A DNA stretch of 64,000 nucleotides from NIOZ-UU13 sp964653075 (lineage in GTDB: Bacteria > Planctomycetota > Phycisphaerae > Sedimentisphaerales > Anaerobacaceae), in the NCBI GenBank assembly GCA_964653075.1, contig CAZZAX010000001.1, positions 76,054 to 140,053 on the forward strand. Direction: 5' to 3'. Each line of letters opens with the position of its first letter. The stretch's first letter is position 1. Position numbers and translations under genes: made by a program. Under the pieces are notes generated by a model. That model searched no databases. It saw only the letters and a program-made list of their open reading frames with translations, and was not told the origin of the DNA. Of this stretch, positions 35,497-44,614 are shown one piece after another.

Positions 35497-38400
35497 ATGA
35501 ACAAGGGACAAATGAGAGCGCACACAGCCTGGCTCACCGGGCTTATTATTTGCTCGTGCCTGTTTCCTGTGCGAATTTTGATGGGCGAATCGGCGAAAGA
35601 AATCCTCGACGCAAGTGGTGTCAAGGGCGGCCTGATAGTACATCTTGGTTGTGGAAATGGAACGCTGACAGCCCAATTACGCGCTGGTGATCAATACTTT
35701 ATCCACGGCCTTGATACGGACGCGGCAGAAGTCGCCGCCGCCCGAGACAATCTTATTAAGCAAGGGATATACGGTCCTGTAAGCGTCGATCAATGGGACG
35801 GGGAGCACCTGCCTTATGCCGACAATCTTATTAATCTGATTGTAGCTAACGAACCGGAACACCTCTCTGAAACCGAATTGCTCCGGGCGCTGGCTCCTAT
35901 GGGCGTCGCTTTCGTTCGGCAAGATGGGCATTGGAAGAAAGTGACCAAGTCCCGGCCGGTGGAAATGGACGAGTGGACACACTACTTCCACGGCCCGGAC
36001 GGCAACCCGGTGGCTCAGGATTCCATTGTCGGGCCTCCGGAGAGGCTTCAGTGGGTTGGAAGCCCACGTTGGTCGCGCCACCATGACCATATGGCCAGCA
36101 TGACCTCTCTCGTTTCAACCGGAGGACGCATCTTCTACATCTTTGACGAAGGGCCTACTGCTTCGATACAGCTTCCGTCCAAATGGCGGCTTATCGCACG
36201 CGACGCATTTAACGGGGTCATCCTTTGGAAACGCAAGATTAACCAGTGGAACACCCGGCAGTATCCTCTCAAGAGCGGCCCGGCCCATCTTCTGCGTCGT
36301 CTCGTGGCGGTCGGACAACGCGTCTATGTCACTCTCGGCATTGACGCACCGGTTACGGCACTTGATGCCGCAAGCGGCAAGACGTTACTGACTTATCAAG
36401 GCAGTGAACACACGCGGGAGATCGTGGTTTCCGAGGGCGTCGCATTCTTTGTAACCGACACTTCACGGTCCATCCTGCCCGACTGGCGCCGCAACGATAC
36501 TTATGTCTGGGCCAACTCTCGAAGGGCTAACCCGGGCTGGGGCTGGAAGGGAACACCGCGAAAGATACTCGCTTACAAAGCTGATTCCAGTCATCTTTTA
36601 TGGCAGGCCGAAGCTCCCGTAGCTCCTTGTTCAATGGCAGTGGACACAGAACGTCTCGTCTTCCACGACGGGAAAAAACTGGTTTGTCTGGACCGTCAAA
36701 GCGGCAGCACTCTCTGGGAAAGTGAGCAAACACCGACCGGATTACCCGTTCATACCAGTACAGGACCGCGGGTGCTGATCTATAAAGATGTTGTTCTTCT
36801 GGCCGGCAATACAGGCAAAATGTCCGGCTTCTCAGCCGGCAACGGAAAGAAGCTCTGGGAGCAGACACATCGGCCCAGTGGTCATCAATCCTTAAAAGAC
36901 CTGTTCGTGGTTCAAGGTCTGGCCTGGACCGGTTCTATCGCCGGCAATCAAAACGATGGTGCCTTTGCCGGCTACGACCCGGTCACCGGAAAGGTAGCAA
37001 GAGAGTTCCCGGCTGATGTAAAAGTGCACTGGTTCCATCACCGCTGCTATCCCTCCAAAGCAACAAGCGGTTATTTGATTACCGCGCGTAACGGTACTGA
37101 GTTCATTGATCTTACAGCCCAGCACTGGAAGCCTCACCACTGGGTACGCGGTGGCTGCATTTACGGTGTGATGCCGTGTAACGGAATGACCTATGCACCA
37201 ATGGACTCCTGCGGTTGCCAGTTGGAAGCCAAACTCACGGGCTTAAAAGCTCTTGCCTCCGGCCCCGGCCCCCGGATAACCAAAGCCGTCCTTCTGACTC
37301 GGAACCGTCTGGAACGGGGGCCTGCATATGGGAAAGCGGACGGCCCATCCGCCGGTCCCGCCGACTGGCCTACATATCGACACGATGAAAGCCGCAGCGG
37401 TGCCACTTCTGCTGCCGTTTCCACCAAATTGAAGCAAAACTGGCAAGCAAGATTGCCCGGCCGCCTCAGTGCGCCAACCATTGCCGCCGGTAAACTGTTC
37501 GTCGCCTCCATTGACACTCATACCCTGTATGCGCTGGACACACAAACTTCTCGTAAGCTATGGTCTTATACCACCGGTGGGCGAATCGACTCTCCGCCAA
37601 CCTATTACAAAGGGCTTATCCTCTTCGGCTCGGCTGACGGACATGTTTACGCCCTGCGAGCCGGCGACGGCATCCTTGCCTGGCGTTTCCGCGGGGCCCC
37701 GGTTGACCGCCGCATGATGGCCTGGGAACAGCTCGAATCCGCCTGGCCCGTCCACGGCAGCGTATTGGTCCATAACAACGTGCTCTACTGCACTGCCGGT
37801 CGAAACATGTACGTCGATGGCGGGATTCGTTTCCTGCGACTTGACCCGGCCACCGGTAAACTACTGGGCGAAACGGTCATGAATGACAAAGACCCCGAAA
37901 CCGGCCAGGATATGCACTTAGCTTACCTGAAGAGGACACAGGGAAACAACATGCCGGTGGCCCATTCCGACATTTTGACTTGTGACGGACGGAATATCTG
38001 GATGCGCTCGCAAAAAATCACTTTCGATGGCAAGCGGCTTGAAATCGGCCTTCAGAACGTAGAAGAACAGAATCCGGAAGACTTCCATATCTTCTGCCAG
38101 AACGGCTTTTTGGACGACTCCTACTTCTTCCGTTCTTATTGGACCTTCGGACGCCGCGTTACCGGCGGGTACGGTGGATGGTACAAGGCCGGACGCCTTG
38201 TACCCTCGGGTCGTATCCTCTGTTTCGATGAGAAAAGTGTCTATGGATATGGACGCAAGCCGGAGTACATGGTCAATTCCTCTGTTCTGGAATACCGGAT
38301 TTTTTCCGCCGGCAAGGTAGTTACACGACAGGCCATCGACCGAATTAGCAAGGCCGAGCGAGCCATTAACAATCGTTCGAGCCACAGAAACGCCTCCTCA

Positions 38401-39393
38401 TCCGACTGGCGCCTGCGCTATTTCTTCCCGGACAAGGACCTTAGTGCCGCAACTTTCCAATGGACTCTTGAACAACCGGCAATCATAGCCCGCGCTATGA
38501 CAGCGGTTTCAGATAAACTCTTTATTGCCGGCCCTCCCGACCTGCTCGATGAACGGCACGCTTTCCATTACCCCGATGACCCTGAAGTTAAAGCAAGATT
38601 AAAGCGACAGGCCGAAGTTCTTGACGGCCGGGCCGGGGGACAGCTATGGGTTCTCACCAAAACCGATGGCAAACTGGTTAGTCGATATGCTTTGGATACT
38701 ATCCCTGTTTTCGACGGCATGGCCGCCGCGGGGGACAGCCTCTACATGACCACCGTAGATGGACGCGTGATGTGCCTTACCGGAAGGCAAGGCGCTCCTC
38801 TGCGTAAGGCCGGTGATAAGCCTTCTCAGGTCATCTGGGACAAGCCCGAAGACCCAGGCTACCTGCTTGCTCCAGTAGAACGCAAAGAAGGCGACTTCGC
38901 AAAAGTAACACGGTGCCAGGTGATATCCTCAAAGCTGGGCTATCGCCTGCGGAGCACAGGTAAAAAGCAGGTAGGCATAGCAGTAAAGAAGCTGGACAGG
39001 CCGATCACCGGCTCGGCTACTTTCACTACCCGTATGAAGGCTGTTTCGGGCGGCGATGGTTTGCTCAGCAACGGATATCTCGCTTTCGGAAACGGCACTG
39101 CGGACACCAGGCTTATCAAGTGCGGCGCGCGTCTAAGAGCACAGCAAGCCTCAATTGTTCAGGGACCGTTACTTAAAGGCAAGTCCGGTACCGCCAAAAT
39201 CAACGCCACCAACGATAAAGGCGTGGAAATTGTCGTAAGAGTTAATCTAAGAACCCAAAAGATTCTTTACACGGCCAACGGAGTGATGATGGAGGCCCGA
39301 ATACAACGTCCCCTACAATCCATCACTCACGTAGGATACGTCATAAACAGCGCGCTCATTGACTTCGCACCTGTAGAAATTAATACTCAATGA
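35497..39393 (+). CDS. secreted SAM-methyltransferase-like domain fused to PQQ-type beta-propellers
   Basis: 1298 residues. AAAGGAG precedes the ATG and a signal peptide is visible (WLTGLIICSCLFPVRILMG). Residues ~35-130 look like a class I methyltransferase: GGLIVHLGCGNGTLTAQL (motif I), FIHGLDTDAAEV and DNLINLIVANEP. The remainder holds PQQ/quinoprotein propeller repeats (ALDAASGKTLLTYQG, KLVCLDRQSGSTLWESE, LYALDTQTSRKLWSYTTGG). SAM is not expected outside the cytoplasm, so the first domain may bind something else or be vestigial. It is followed by the minus-strand pentaheme cytochrome gene, which could accept electrons if the propeller binds PQQ. Confidence 0.82.
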   Translation: MNKGQMRAHTAWLTGLIICSCLFPVRILMGESAKEILDASGVKGGLIVHLGCGNGTLTAQLRAGDQYFIHGLDTDAAEVAAARDNLIKQGIYGPVSVDQWDGEHLPYADNLINLIVANEPEHLSETELLRALAPMGVAFVRQDGHWKKVTKSRPVEMDEWTHYFHGPDGNPVAQDSIVGPPERLQWVGSPRWSRHHDHMASMTSLVSTGGRIFYIFDEGPTASIQLPSKWRLIARDAFNGVILWKRKINQWNTRQYPLKSGPAHLLRRLVAVGQRVYVTLGIDAPVTALDAASGKTLLTYQGSEHTREIVVSEGVAFFVTDTSRSILPDWRRNDTYVWANSRRANPGWGWKGTPRKILAYKADSSHLLWQAEAPVAPCSMAVDTERLVFHDGKKLVCLDRQSGSTLWESEQTPTGLPVHTSTGPRVLIYKDVVLLAGNTGKMSGFSAGNGKKLWEQTHRPSGHQSLKDLFVVQGLAWTGSIAGNQNDGAFAGYDPVTGKVAREFPADVKVHWFHHRCYPSKATSGYLITARNGTEFIDLTAQHWKPHHWVRGGCIYGVMPCNGMTYAPMDSCGCQLEAKLTGLKALASGPGPRITKAVLLTRNRLERGPAYGKADGPSAGPADWPTYRHDESRSGATSAAVSTKLKQNWQARLPGRLSAPTIAAGKLFVASIDTHTLYALDTQTSRKLWSYTTGGRIDSPPTYYKGLILFGSADGHVYALRAGDGILAWRFRGAPVDRRMMAWEQLESAWPVHGSVLVHNNVLYCTAGRNMYVDGGIRFLRLDPATGKLLGETVMNDKDPETGQDMHLAYLKRTQGNNMPVAHSDILTCDGRNIWMRSQKITFDGKRLEIGLQNVEEQNPEDFHIFCQNGFLDDSYFFRSYWTFGRRVTGGYGGWYKAGRLVPSGRILCFDEKSVYGYGRKPEYMVNSSVLEYRIFSAGKVVTRQAIDRISKAERAINNRSSHRNASSSDWRLRYFFPDKDLSAATFQWTLEQPAIIARAMTAVSDKLFIAGPPDLLDERHAFHYPDDPEVKARLKRQAEVLDGRAGGQLWVLTKTDGKLVSRYALDTIPVFDGMAAAGDSLYMTTVDGRVMCLTGRQGAPLRKAGDKPSQVIWDKPEDPGYLLAPVERKEGDFAKVTRCQVISSKLGYRLRSTGKKQVGIAVKKLDRPITGSATFTTRMKAVSGGDGLLSNGYLAFGNGTADTRLIKCGARLRAQQASIVQGPLLKGKSGTAKINATNDKGVEIVVRVNLRTQKILYTANGVMMEARIQRPLQSITHVGYVINSALIDFAPVEINTQ

Positions 39394-39516
39394 TTACACA
39401 ACTTCGCCTTCGGATATTTCAACACGGATGTACTTCTATGATTAAGCAGGGAAGTCTCTGGCACAGTAGCAGGCTGATGTTCGGTTTTCTTCTAAAGAGT
39501 TCACACAGGGACACCT

Positions 39517-40233
39517 TTAGCCGCCTCTGTTTGTGCGAAGGAGTTTCCCGCTTTTCTTGTCCCAGATGATGGTGCGAACCTTCATTCGATGGTCACCGTG
39601 GCAATCCGTGCAGACTATTTTCTCGGGATTGGTTTCTTCGAAACCCTGCTCTTTCCAGCGAGTAACCACCTTTTCGGGCGGGACATCATCAGATTCATGG
39701 CAGCCTTTACAGGAAGTATTCGCCTTTTCTGATTTCTTCTTCAAATAGTCAGCGATAATCTTCCTGGGTGAAATATCATGAGTTTTATGGCAGCTTCGAC
39801 ATAAGGGGTCGATTTTGTCGGCTGAATATAAGGTCTCGGGGGCGGTTATATTGTTTTCGTCGTTTTGATGTGCTGAAGATTCACCGTGACAATTGAAGCA
39901 CCCGGCATTAGCCTTCGCATGGCTATTAGCTAAAAATTCGGTTTTGTAGTTTGCATGGCAGACAAAGCAGGCGGTGTTCTCATTTGCAGCCTGGGTGGCT
40001 GCAGCAGCAAAAGCTTTTTCTTCTTCGTTTGGCTCATCAAGAAGTAATGGAGCGCTCGTATCGATAACAAGCGGTGGTAGTCCTCCTGTAGTTTTGGCTT
40101 CATTTTCAATTACAGGGGCTGTTTTAGTTTCAGCCGGCTCAGATTCGCTTGAGCTTGTGCAGCTCAGAAGAGTTATTATCGAAAGCATCAGAAGTATTGC
40201 AAATATTGTTAAAAATCCGTTATCTCTTTTCAT
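39517..40233 (-). CDS. pentaheme c-type cytochrome lipoprotein
   Basis: 238 residues. The signal peptide ends in LLSC (Cys25), a lipobox. Five CxxCH motifs are present: CFVCH (Cys89), CFNCH, CRSCH, CKGCH and CTDCH. Spacing and the NSHAKANAGCFNCHGESSAH block resemble cytochrome c3/c554-type multiheme proteins. A ~60-residue acidic linker separates the lipid anchor from the heme domain. It is likely a periplasm-facing electron carrier. Its neighbours, a quinoprotein-like propeller and a Tat oxidoreductase, make a role in extracytoplasmic sugar oxidation possible. Confidence 0.9.
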   Translation of the reverse strand: MKRDNGFLTIFAILLMLSIITLLSCTSSSESEPAETKTAPVIENEAKTTGGLPPLVIDTSAPLLLDEPNEEEKAFAAAATQAANENTACFVCHANYKTEFLANSHAKANAGCFNCHGESSAHQNDENNITAPETLYSADKIDPLCRSCHKTHDISPRKIIADYLKKKSEKANTSCKGCHESDDVPPEKVVTRWKEQGFEETNPEKIVCTDCHGDHRMKVRTIIWDKKSGKLLRTNRGG

Positions 40234-40339
40234 TTACTGTCCTTGTGAGAATGTCCAAACTAACGAATCCACCTACAGGTTAGACTGCGATTCTTTTTCT
40301 ACAGGAATGATTCACCGAGATAAAGAAAAGCACCGACTA

Positions 40340-41428
40340 TTAAACGTATTCCCAGTCTTTAAGCCACTGATAGTTCGACGGCAGGCAAGCCCAGGCGCTC
40401 TTCATAGCCCTGTCGAGTTCGGCCTTTTCCTTCGAGTCGAGTTCGCGGCGTTCTTTAACGGCACGTGCGACGTTATCAACCTGCTGGACGCTGATAAGCC
40501 CCGGTATAGGTGCAGTTATGGCCGGGTTACAAAGGATATAGCGAATGGCCAGGCGTGCGAGATTATTATCTTGTTCAGAGTATGGGCTGTCCGGTGAGCT
40601 GTCACCCTTGAAAAGAGAATTGCTGGCAAAGGGTTTAATACCGAACCAGCCAACGTCATATTTCCTGAGAGTTGCCCAAAGTCCTGATTCATCGGTAATG
40701 AGTTTGCTGTTTGCAGTATATGGTGTCAGAATAACTTCGACCTGCTCGGAGTACTTTTCGATGATTTTCTTAAGATCGGGCCTGTTGTGTGCTGAGAAAC
40801 CGATGAAACGGGCACGGCCGGTCTTTTTCGCCCAATCGAGGGCCTTAGCAGCCTCTTCGACCTCTGCCTCGGTATGACGGCTGCTGTCAACAAGGAGGCT
40901 GATTCGCCACAGATCAACGTAGTCAAGTCCGGCTTCTTTCATTCCTTCGTCGAGGCCCTGCTTGAGTTTCCTGGCCGAGCGCCATTCTTCGAAGCGGCTT
41001 TCCTTAATGTGCCATGAATAACCGAAGAACATCTTGTCCCTCCGGCCTTTAAGGGCCTTGGCATAAGCGAGAATTTCCTCACGGCAGCATGCGTCAACGA
41101 AGTTTATGCCGCGCTCGATACAGCGGTTAACTACATCATAGCGATTTTTCTGGAACTCCTTACGGTCGATGGCCATTGTCATCCAGCCTTCCGGCTCGCT
41201 GCCGCCGATTATTTTAACAAGACGCTTCCAGTGACCACCAAGACTAACAGCCGAAATCATAAGACCGGTTCTGCCGCATCGGCGGTATTCCATGTCGGAG
41301 CTGTAATTAAGTATCTTGCGGGAATCCACTGCACCGAGACTGTCTGAAATGGATATACCAGCACCAATAGCAGCACCTGCGACCGCGCTTTCCCGAATGA
41401 ACTGACGACGTGTAAGCTTATCACTCAT
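40340..41428 (-). CDS. Tat-exported aldo/keto reductase-like protein with degenerate active site
   Basis: 362 residues. GGGAGG precedes the ATG. LTRRQFIRESAVAGAAIGAG is a twin-arginine signal. The AKR barrel is clear (RRCGRTGLMISAVSLGG, GRARFIGFSAHNRPDLKKI, RYILCNPAITAPIPGL). The catalytic tetrad looks broken: the Asp is kept in NFVDACC, but the Tyr expected a few residues later is missing. The Lys strand reads MFFGYSW and the His strand ends DLWRISLL. Catalysis as a normal AKR is unlikely. A weak candidate promoter (TTGACG/TGTAAA, 18-base spacer) lies upstream. The 41429-41785 gap otherwise holds only the hairpin listed next. Confidence 0.82.
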   Translation of the reverse strand: MSDKLTRRQFIRESAVAGAAIGAGISISDSLGAVDSRKILNYSSDMEYRRCGRTGLMISAVSLGGHWKRLVKIIGGSEPEGWMTMAIDRKEFQKNRYDVVNRCIERGINFVDACCREEILAYAKALKGRRDKMFFGYSWHIKESRFEEWRSARKLKQGLDEGMKEAGLDYVDLWRISLLVDSSRHTEAEVEEAAKALDWAKKTGRARFIGFSAHNRPDLKKIIEKYSEQVEVILTPYTANSKLITDESGLWATLRKYDVGWFGIKPFASNSLFKGDSSPDSPYSEQDNNLARLAIRYILCNPAITAPIPGLISVQQVDNVARAVKERRELDSKEKAELDRAMKSAWACLPSNYQWLKDWEYV

Positions 41429-41693
41429 TCCAAAACCTCCCTACTTCTCCCGTTTGTTCCGGGATACTATTTAAGTTTACATCTTCCATTCGGCTCGTTC
41501 GTCAATGACTTCTGTATCATCGGTTACTCATAGTACTATAGATTTATTCGCATATCAAGATAGTAAGGTATAATTTTCTCCGTTCGACACCGATAATCTT
41601 ATGAAATGCACCTTCAAATATCAAACTGCCTGAGCCGGTCTAAAATTTTTTTCAGCGTATGTGGAGGTTGTCCGCTATTACCCTAACACAAAT

Positions 41694-41726
41694 GGGGCCT
41701 ATACCGAATCATTCAGTATAAGCCCC
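41694..41726 (-). terminator. hairpin downstream of LamG gene
   Basis: On the minus strand the sequence from GGGGCTTATACTGAAT to ATTCGGTATAGGCCCC forms a 16-bp stem with two G-U pairs and a one-base loop, 60 bases past the stop. There is no U-tract, so it may be a 3' stabilising stem and not a classic terminator. Confidence 0.5.
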
Positions 41727-41785
41727 GAATTAATGCAAATCTGTTATATCAACCGCGCAATTTTAATTGCCAACTAAATATCGTC

Positions 41786-43966
41786 TTATGGTGTCGGTTC
41801 TGGTGCTGGCCGATACAGATGGATATCGTCAATAAACACCAAACCCGAACCACCGGGTTGCGGATTAGTTTTGTCGCCAAAGCCAATAGACAGACTACTG
41901 ACATCGGTCAGTACAACGCCGGCTTCACTGAACTCTTTGAGGTCGATATTCCATTGAGTCCACGCGTCTATCAAGGTTGCATTGGGATCATCGTGGTACA
42001 CCGTCGCTGCTGTACCGCTGCCATCTCCCACAGTTACATACATCGGCTCAGCCTCATTACTGAGCATGCCGATGTCCTGGTCGGTCCACTGCGGCTCAAC
42101 ACTAATGTCGGGGAAGCTGATATTGGAGAATTTGGCCTCACCGGTTAGATCAGTGTCATGGCTGGTAAGCGCTAAGCCTACGTAGACGGGCATATTCATA
42201 CTAACTTGTGTCAAATTAAACCGCTCCCATGTAGCACCGTCCTCTGAATAATACGCCCTGACAAGTCCACCTGTTGTACGCTCCAATTTCACCCACTGAG
42301 GTGCAGTAATGCCTTCAGCGAAATACCTGTCTGTAATACCCCCGGCGGTGTTACGATACTGGAAGCGAACTCCGTTTTCAGGAGTAATGAAAACTGCCAC
42401 ATAGGCAGAGTCTGCATCAATCGTATCACGAATCATCACGCCGGCCTTGGCAAAAGGATCTGTGTTATCCAGGCTCTCAACTTTTGCAATAATCGCGCTT
42501 GCGCCGGTGACCTGTTTGAAAGCGAAGTGAAACTCGTCAGCATTGGCCCAGATGTCCTCGCCCGAGGCGGTCATTGTATATGTTCCACTCGGCCCCTCTG
42601 TAAAGCCGCCGACATACGCCGGATGGCCTCTGAACCACAGCGACAATACTCCAACGCCTTCTCTGGTCCAATCCTGCGCGGGACTAAACGAAAGTTCGGC
42701 TTCTGAATAATTTGCCGTGCTGCTGTTATCAAAGTAAAATGGCATTGCCTTCTCGCCACCGTAGACAATCGTGGTCTCAACAATATTTTCTCCCTTGGTA
42801 AAATCCGCGTCATGACCTACAGTGGCACCGTTTGCCTCAACCTCCCAGCCGTCCAACCAAGTTTCATATATAATGTCGGGCGAGAAGTCGTTATAGTCCT
42901 CAAAATTGTCTATGATAAAATGGTCGATTACCGTAAAGCTCCAGGTGTTGCCCTTCCATGGACTGTTCGGCTCGGCGTCATTGACCTCATCGACCCGCCA
43001 GTAATAACTCTGGCCGAATTCGAGAAGGCCGGGGGGATCATAAGTAGTATCTTCCTGGTTTTGGCTGACCAATACCCCCTGCGGATTGGTTCTGCCGGCT
43101 TCGTTGACATCGTTGAAATTGTCACCGAAGTACACATCGTGCGAGACCGCGAAATCTCCCGATCGCCAGCTAAGGCTCACCCCCATATCCTGATGCATGG
43201 CACCGTTAGCCGGGTTGGGTCCCAGGGCATACGGAAATCCTTCGCCGCCCACCATAACAATCTGAATCTCGGCCTCCGTCATCGCATAGTCATAAATGCG
43301 TACTTCATCGAGAAACCCGTGGAAAGTTCTCTCCTCCGGAGTGGGACGATTACTGTTATATCCGATTTCGACCTGGGCTTCGACATCCGGCCCAATTGAG
43401 AATGCTTTAGGGCCGTCTTCATCGACGCCGTTGACATAAAGTGTGGCATTGGTTCCGTCAAAAGTCATGGCCAGGTGCACCCATTCATTTTTGGGCATAA
43501 TGGAAAAAGGGACCGATCCGGCGGGGGCATAGGAAACACCAATTCTGTCAGTATAAGTGGCTTCCGTATGGGCTCCCCACAACTCGTACTGGAACATCAT
43601 GGTATCTGCACCCCATCCGGCCGACTTGGTGATAAAATGCTGAAAGGTACCGGTTCCATCCCAATACGCCCAGAGAGCGATAGTGAATTGCCCCGTCCCG
43701 TTTGTAGGGTCGAAGACCCCGCAGTCAGCACCTATGCACTTGTCCGGGCCGAATGCAAGGGCGCCGCCAAAGCCATCGGGACCGGCCACCCATTCCGGGG
43801 TTCCAAGCAGCGTACCATCGTGATTATTGCCGGAACTGTCACTGGCGATGTCACCGGAACCCTCATTAAACCTCCAACAGCCGACGAGGTCTGCCTTGGC
43901 TGCACTCGTCAGAACAAGGCCCGGCACTACAATAACAGTAAACAAATAAATCAATTTTCTGCTCAT
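41786..43966 (-). CDS. large secreted LamG-domain protein
   Basis: 726 residues. AGAAGGAGGA lies at a good distance and the signal peptide ends at AKA. Residues ~25-245 are a LamG/concanavalin-like jelly roll (LVGCWRFNEGSGDIASDSSGNNHDG). Residues ~250-345 form an FN3-like domain with YYWRVDEVNDAEPNSPW. The rest are carbohydrate-binding-like modules, including a DUF1349-type domain (DPFAKAGVMIRDTIDADSAYVAVFITPENG). No sorting signal is visible at the C-terminus (RPAPEPTP). It shares several modules with the 46723-49500 gene and probably binds carbohydrates at the surface. Confidence 0.85.
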   Translation of the reverse strand: MSRKLIYLFTVIVVPGLVLTSAAKADLVGCWRFNEGSGDIASDSSGNNHDGTLLGTPEWVAGPDGFGGALAFGPDKCIGADCGVFDPTNGTGQFTIALWAYWDGTGTFQHFITKSAGWGADTMMFQYELWGAHTEATYTDRIGVSYAPAGSVPFSIMPKNEWVHLAMTFDGTNATLYVNGVDEDGPKAFSIGPDVEAQVEIGYNSNRPTPEERTFHGFLDEVRIYDYAMTEAEIQIVMVGGEGFPYALGPNPANGAMHQDMGVSLSWRSGDFAVSHDVYFGDNFNDVNEAGRTNPQGVLVSQNQEDTTYDPPGLLEFGQSYYWRVDEVNDAEPNSPWKGNTWSFTVIDHFIIDNFEDYNDFSPDIIYETWLDGWEVEANGATVGHDADFTKGENIVETTIVYGGEKAMPFYFDNSSTANYSEAELSFSPAQDWTREGVGVLSLWFRGHPAYVGGFTEGPSGTYTMTASGEDIWANADEFHFAFKQVTGASAIIAKVESLDNTDPFAKAGVMIRDTIDADSAYVAVFITPENGVRFQYRNTAGGITDRYFAEGITAPQWVKLERTTGGLVRAYYSEDGATWERFNLTQVSMNMPVYVGLALTSHDTDLTGEAKFSNISFPDISVEPQWTDQDIGMLSNEAEPMYVTVGDGSGTAATVYHDDPNATLIDAWTQWNIDLKEFSEAGVVLTDVSSLSIGFGDKTNPQPGGSGLVFIDDIHLYRPAPEPTP

Positions 43967-44033
43967 AATTGTCCTCCTTCTACAAGTAAATATTAGGTCC
44001 TTAATTGAAATGTAAGAATCTCCTTACTGCAAA

Positions 44034-44057
44034 GAGCTGGGGCCCCCTTCCCAGCTC
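44034..44057 (-). promoter_or_regulatory. 5'-UTR hairpin of LamG gene
   Basis: A GAGCTGGG/CCCAGCTC stem (9 bp counting the flanking pair) with an eight-base loop lies in the ~200-base leader between the promoter at 44179-44208 and the start codon. It could be a structured leader element. Confidence 0.4.
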
Positions 44058-44178
44058 TGTGCCTTGTATAATGCACAATAATTCCTCCTCTACTCGGAAA
44101 ACTACAGGAACTACGCCCGCTGGATGATCTCAAAGCCACAGATGCCCGACTGCACAGGCCCAAACTTCACTAACATAA

Positions 44179-44208
44179 TTTATACCAAATCAGTCACTTA
44201 CCCGTCAA
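44179..44208 (-). promoter_or_regulatory. promoter of LamG gene
   Basis: On the minus strand TTGACG, 18 bases ending in TTTGG, then TATAAA. The arrangement matches the promoter at 49654-49683, including the GG before the -10 box. The predicted leader is ~205 bases. Confidence 0.65.
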
Positions 44209-44318
44209 GGAAAATCCCATGATTATGTATTAGCATACCTCGTGGATATAACTTCTGGTCAAGTGCAGCGAAAAGGCAGTTAAGTCTATTTGTGGAATCT
44301 CACATACTGCCCTCTCAT

Positions 44319-44501
44319 TTACTCATCCACATCTTGAAAATCGTGCAATTTTCGATCAAAATTGACTCGAACAGCATCTTTTCTGCTTTCACCCATTGGG
44401 TTCTCCCGCATCTGACAGTCAAAACTGGCTTGAATGGTCTCCATAGGTCCTACACTATTAAATTCAACTCCATTTGTCACCCGTTACTTGGGAAATCCGG
44501 G
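44319..44501 (-). pseudogene. IS1380-like transposase 5' remnant with its promoter
   Basis: A 41-codon frame runs from 44444 to 44319 (METIQASFDCQMRENPMGES...RKDAVRVNFDRKL) and resembles, from memory, the N-terminus of IS1380-family transposases before it is cut off. Upstream, GTGACA (44475-44480), 17 bases and TAGTGT (44452-44457) end seven bases before the ATG. The 60-bp block 44442-44501 is repeated at 22304-22363 and 57332-57391. Flanking 44220-44318 and 44502-44551 show no gene. Confidence 0.5.
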
Positions 44502-44551
44502 ATTATTATTCGTTGATTTACATATACAGGTTATTGCATCTGTGACTGCTC

Positions 44552-44580
44552 TTGAATCGAAAAAGAGTTTCAGATATACT
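44552..44580 (+). promoter_or_regulatory. promoter of PQQ-propeller gene
   Basis: TTGAAT, 17 bases, then TATACT, 34 bases before the ATG. Confidence 0.6.
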
Positions 44581-44614
44581 ATATTCGAAGTTGTTGCCGT
44601 AGAATAGGAAAGGG

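Noticed and set aside
44292..44516. 74-codon plus-strand frame
   Set aside because: Antisense to the IS1380-like remnant and its promoter block; the minus-strand reading explains the sequence better.
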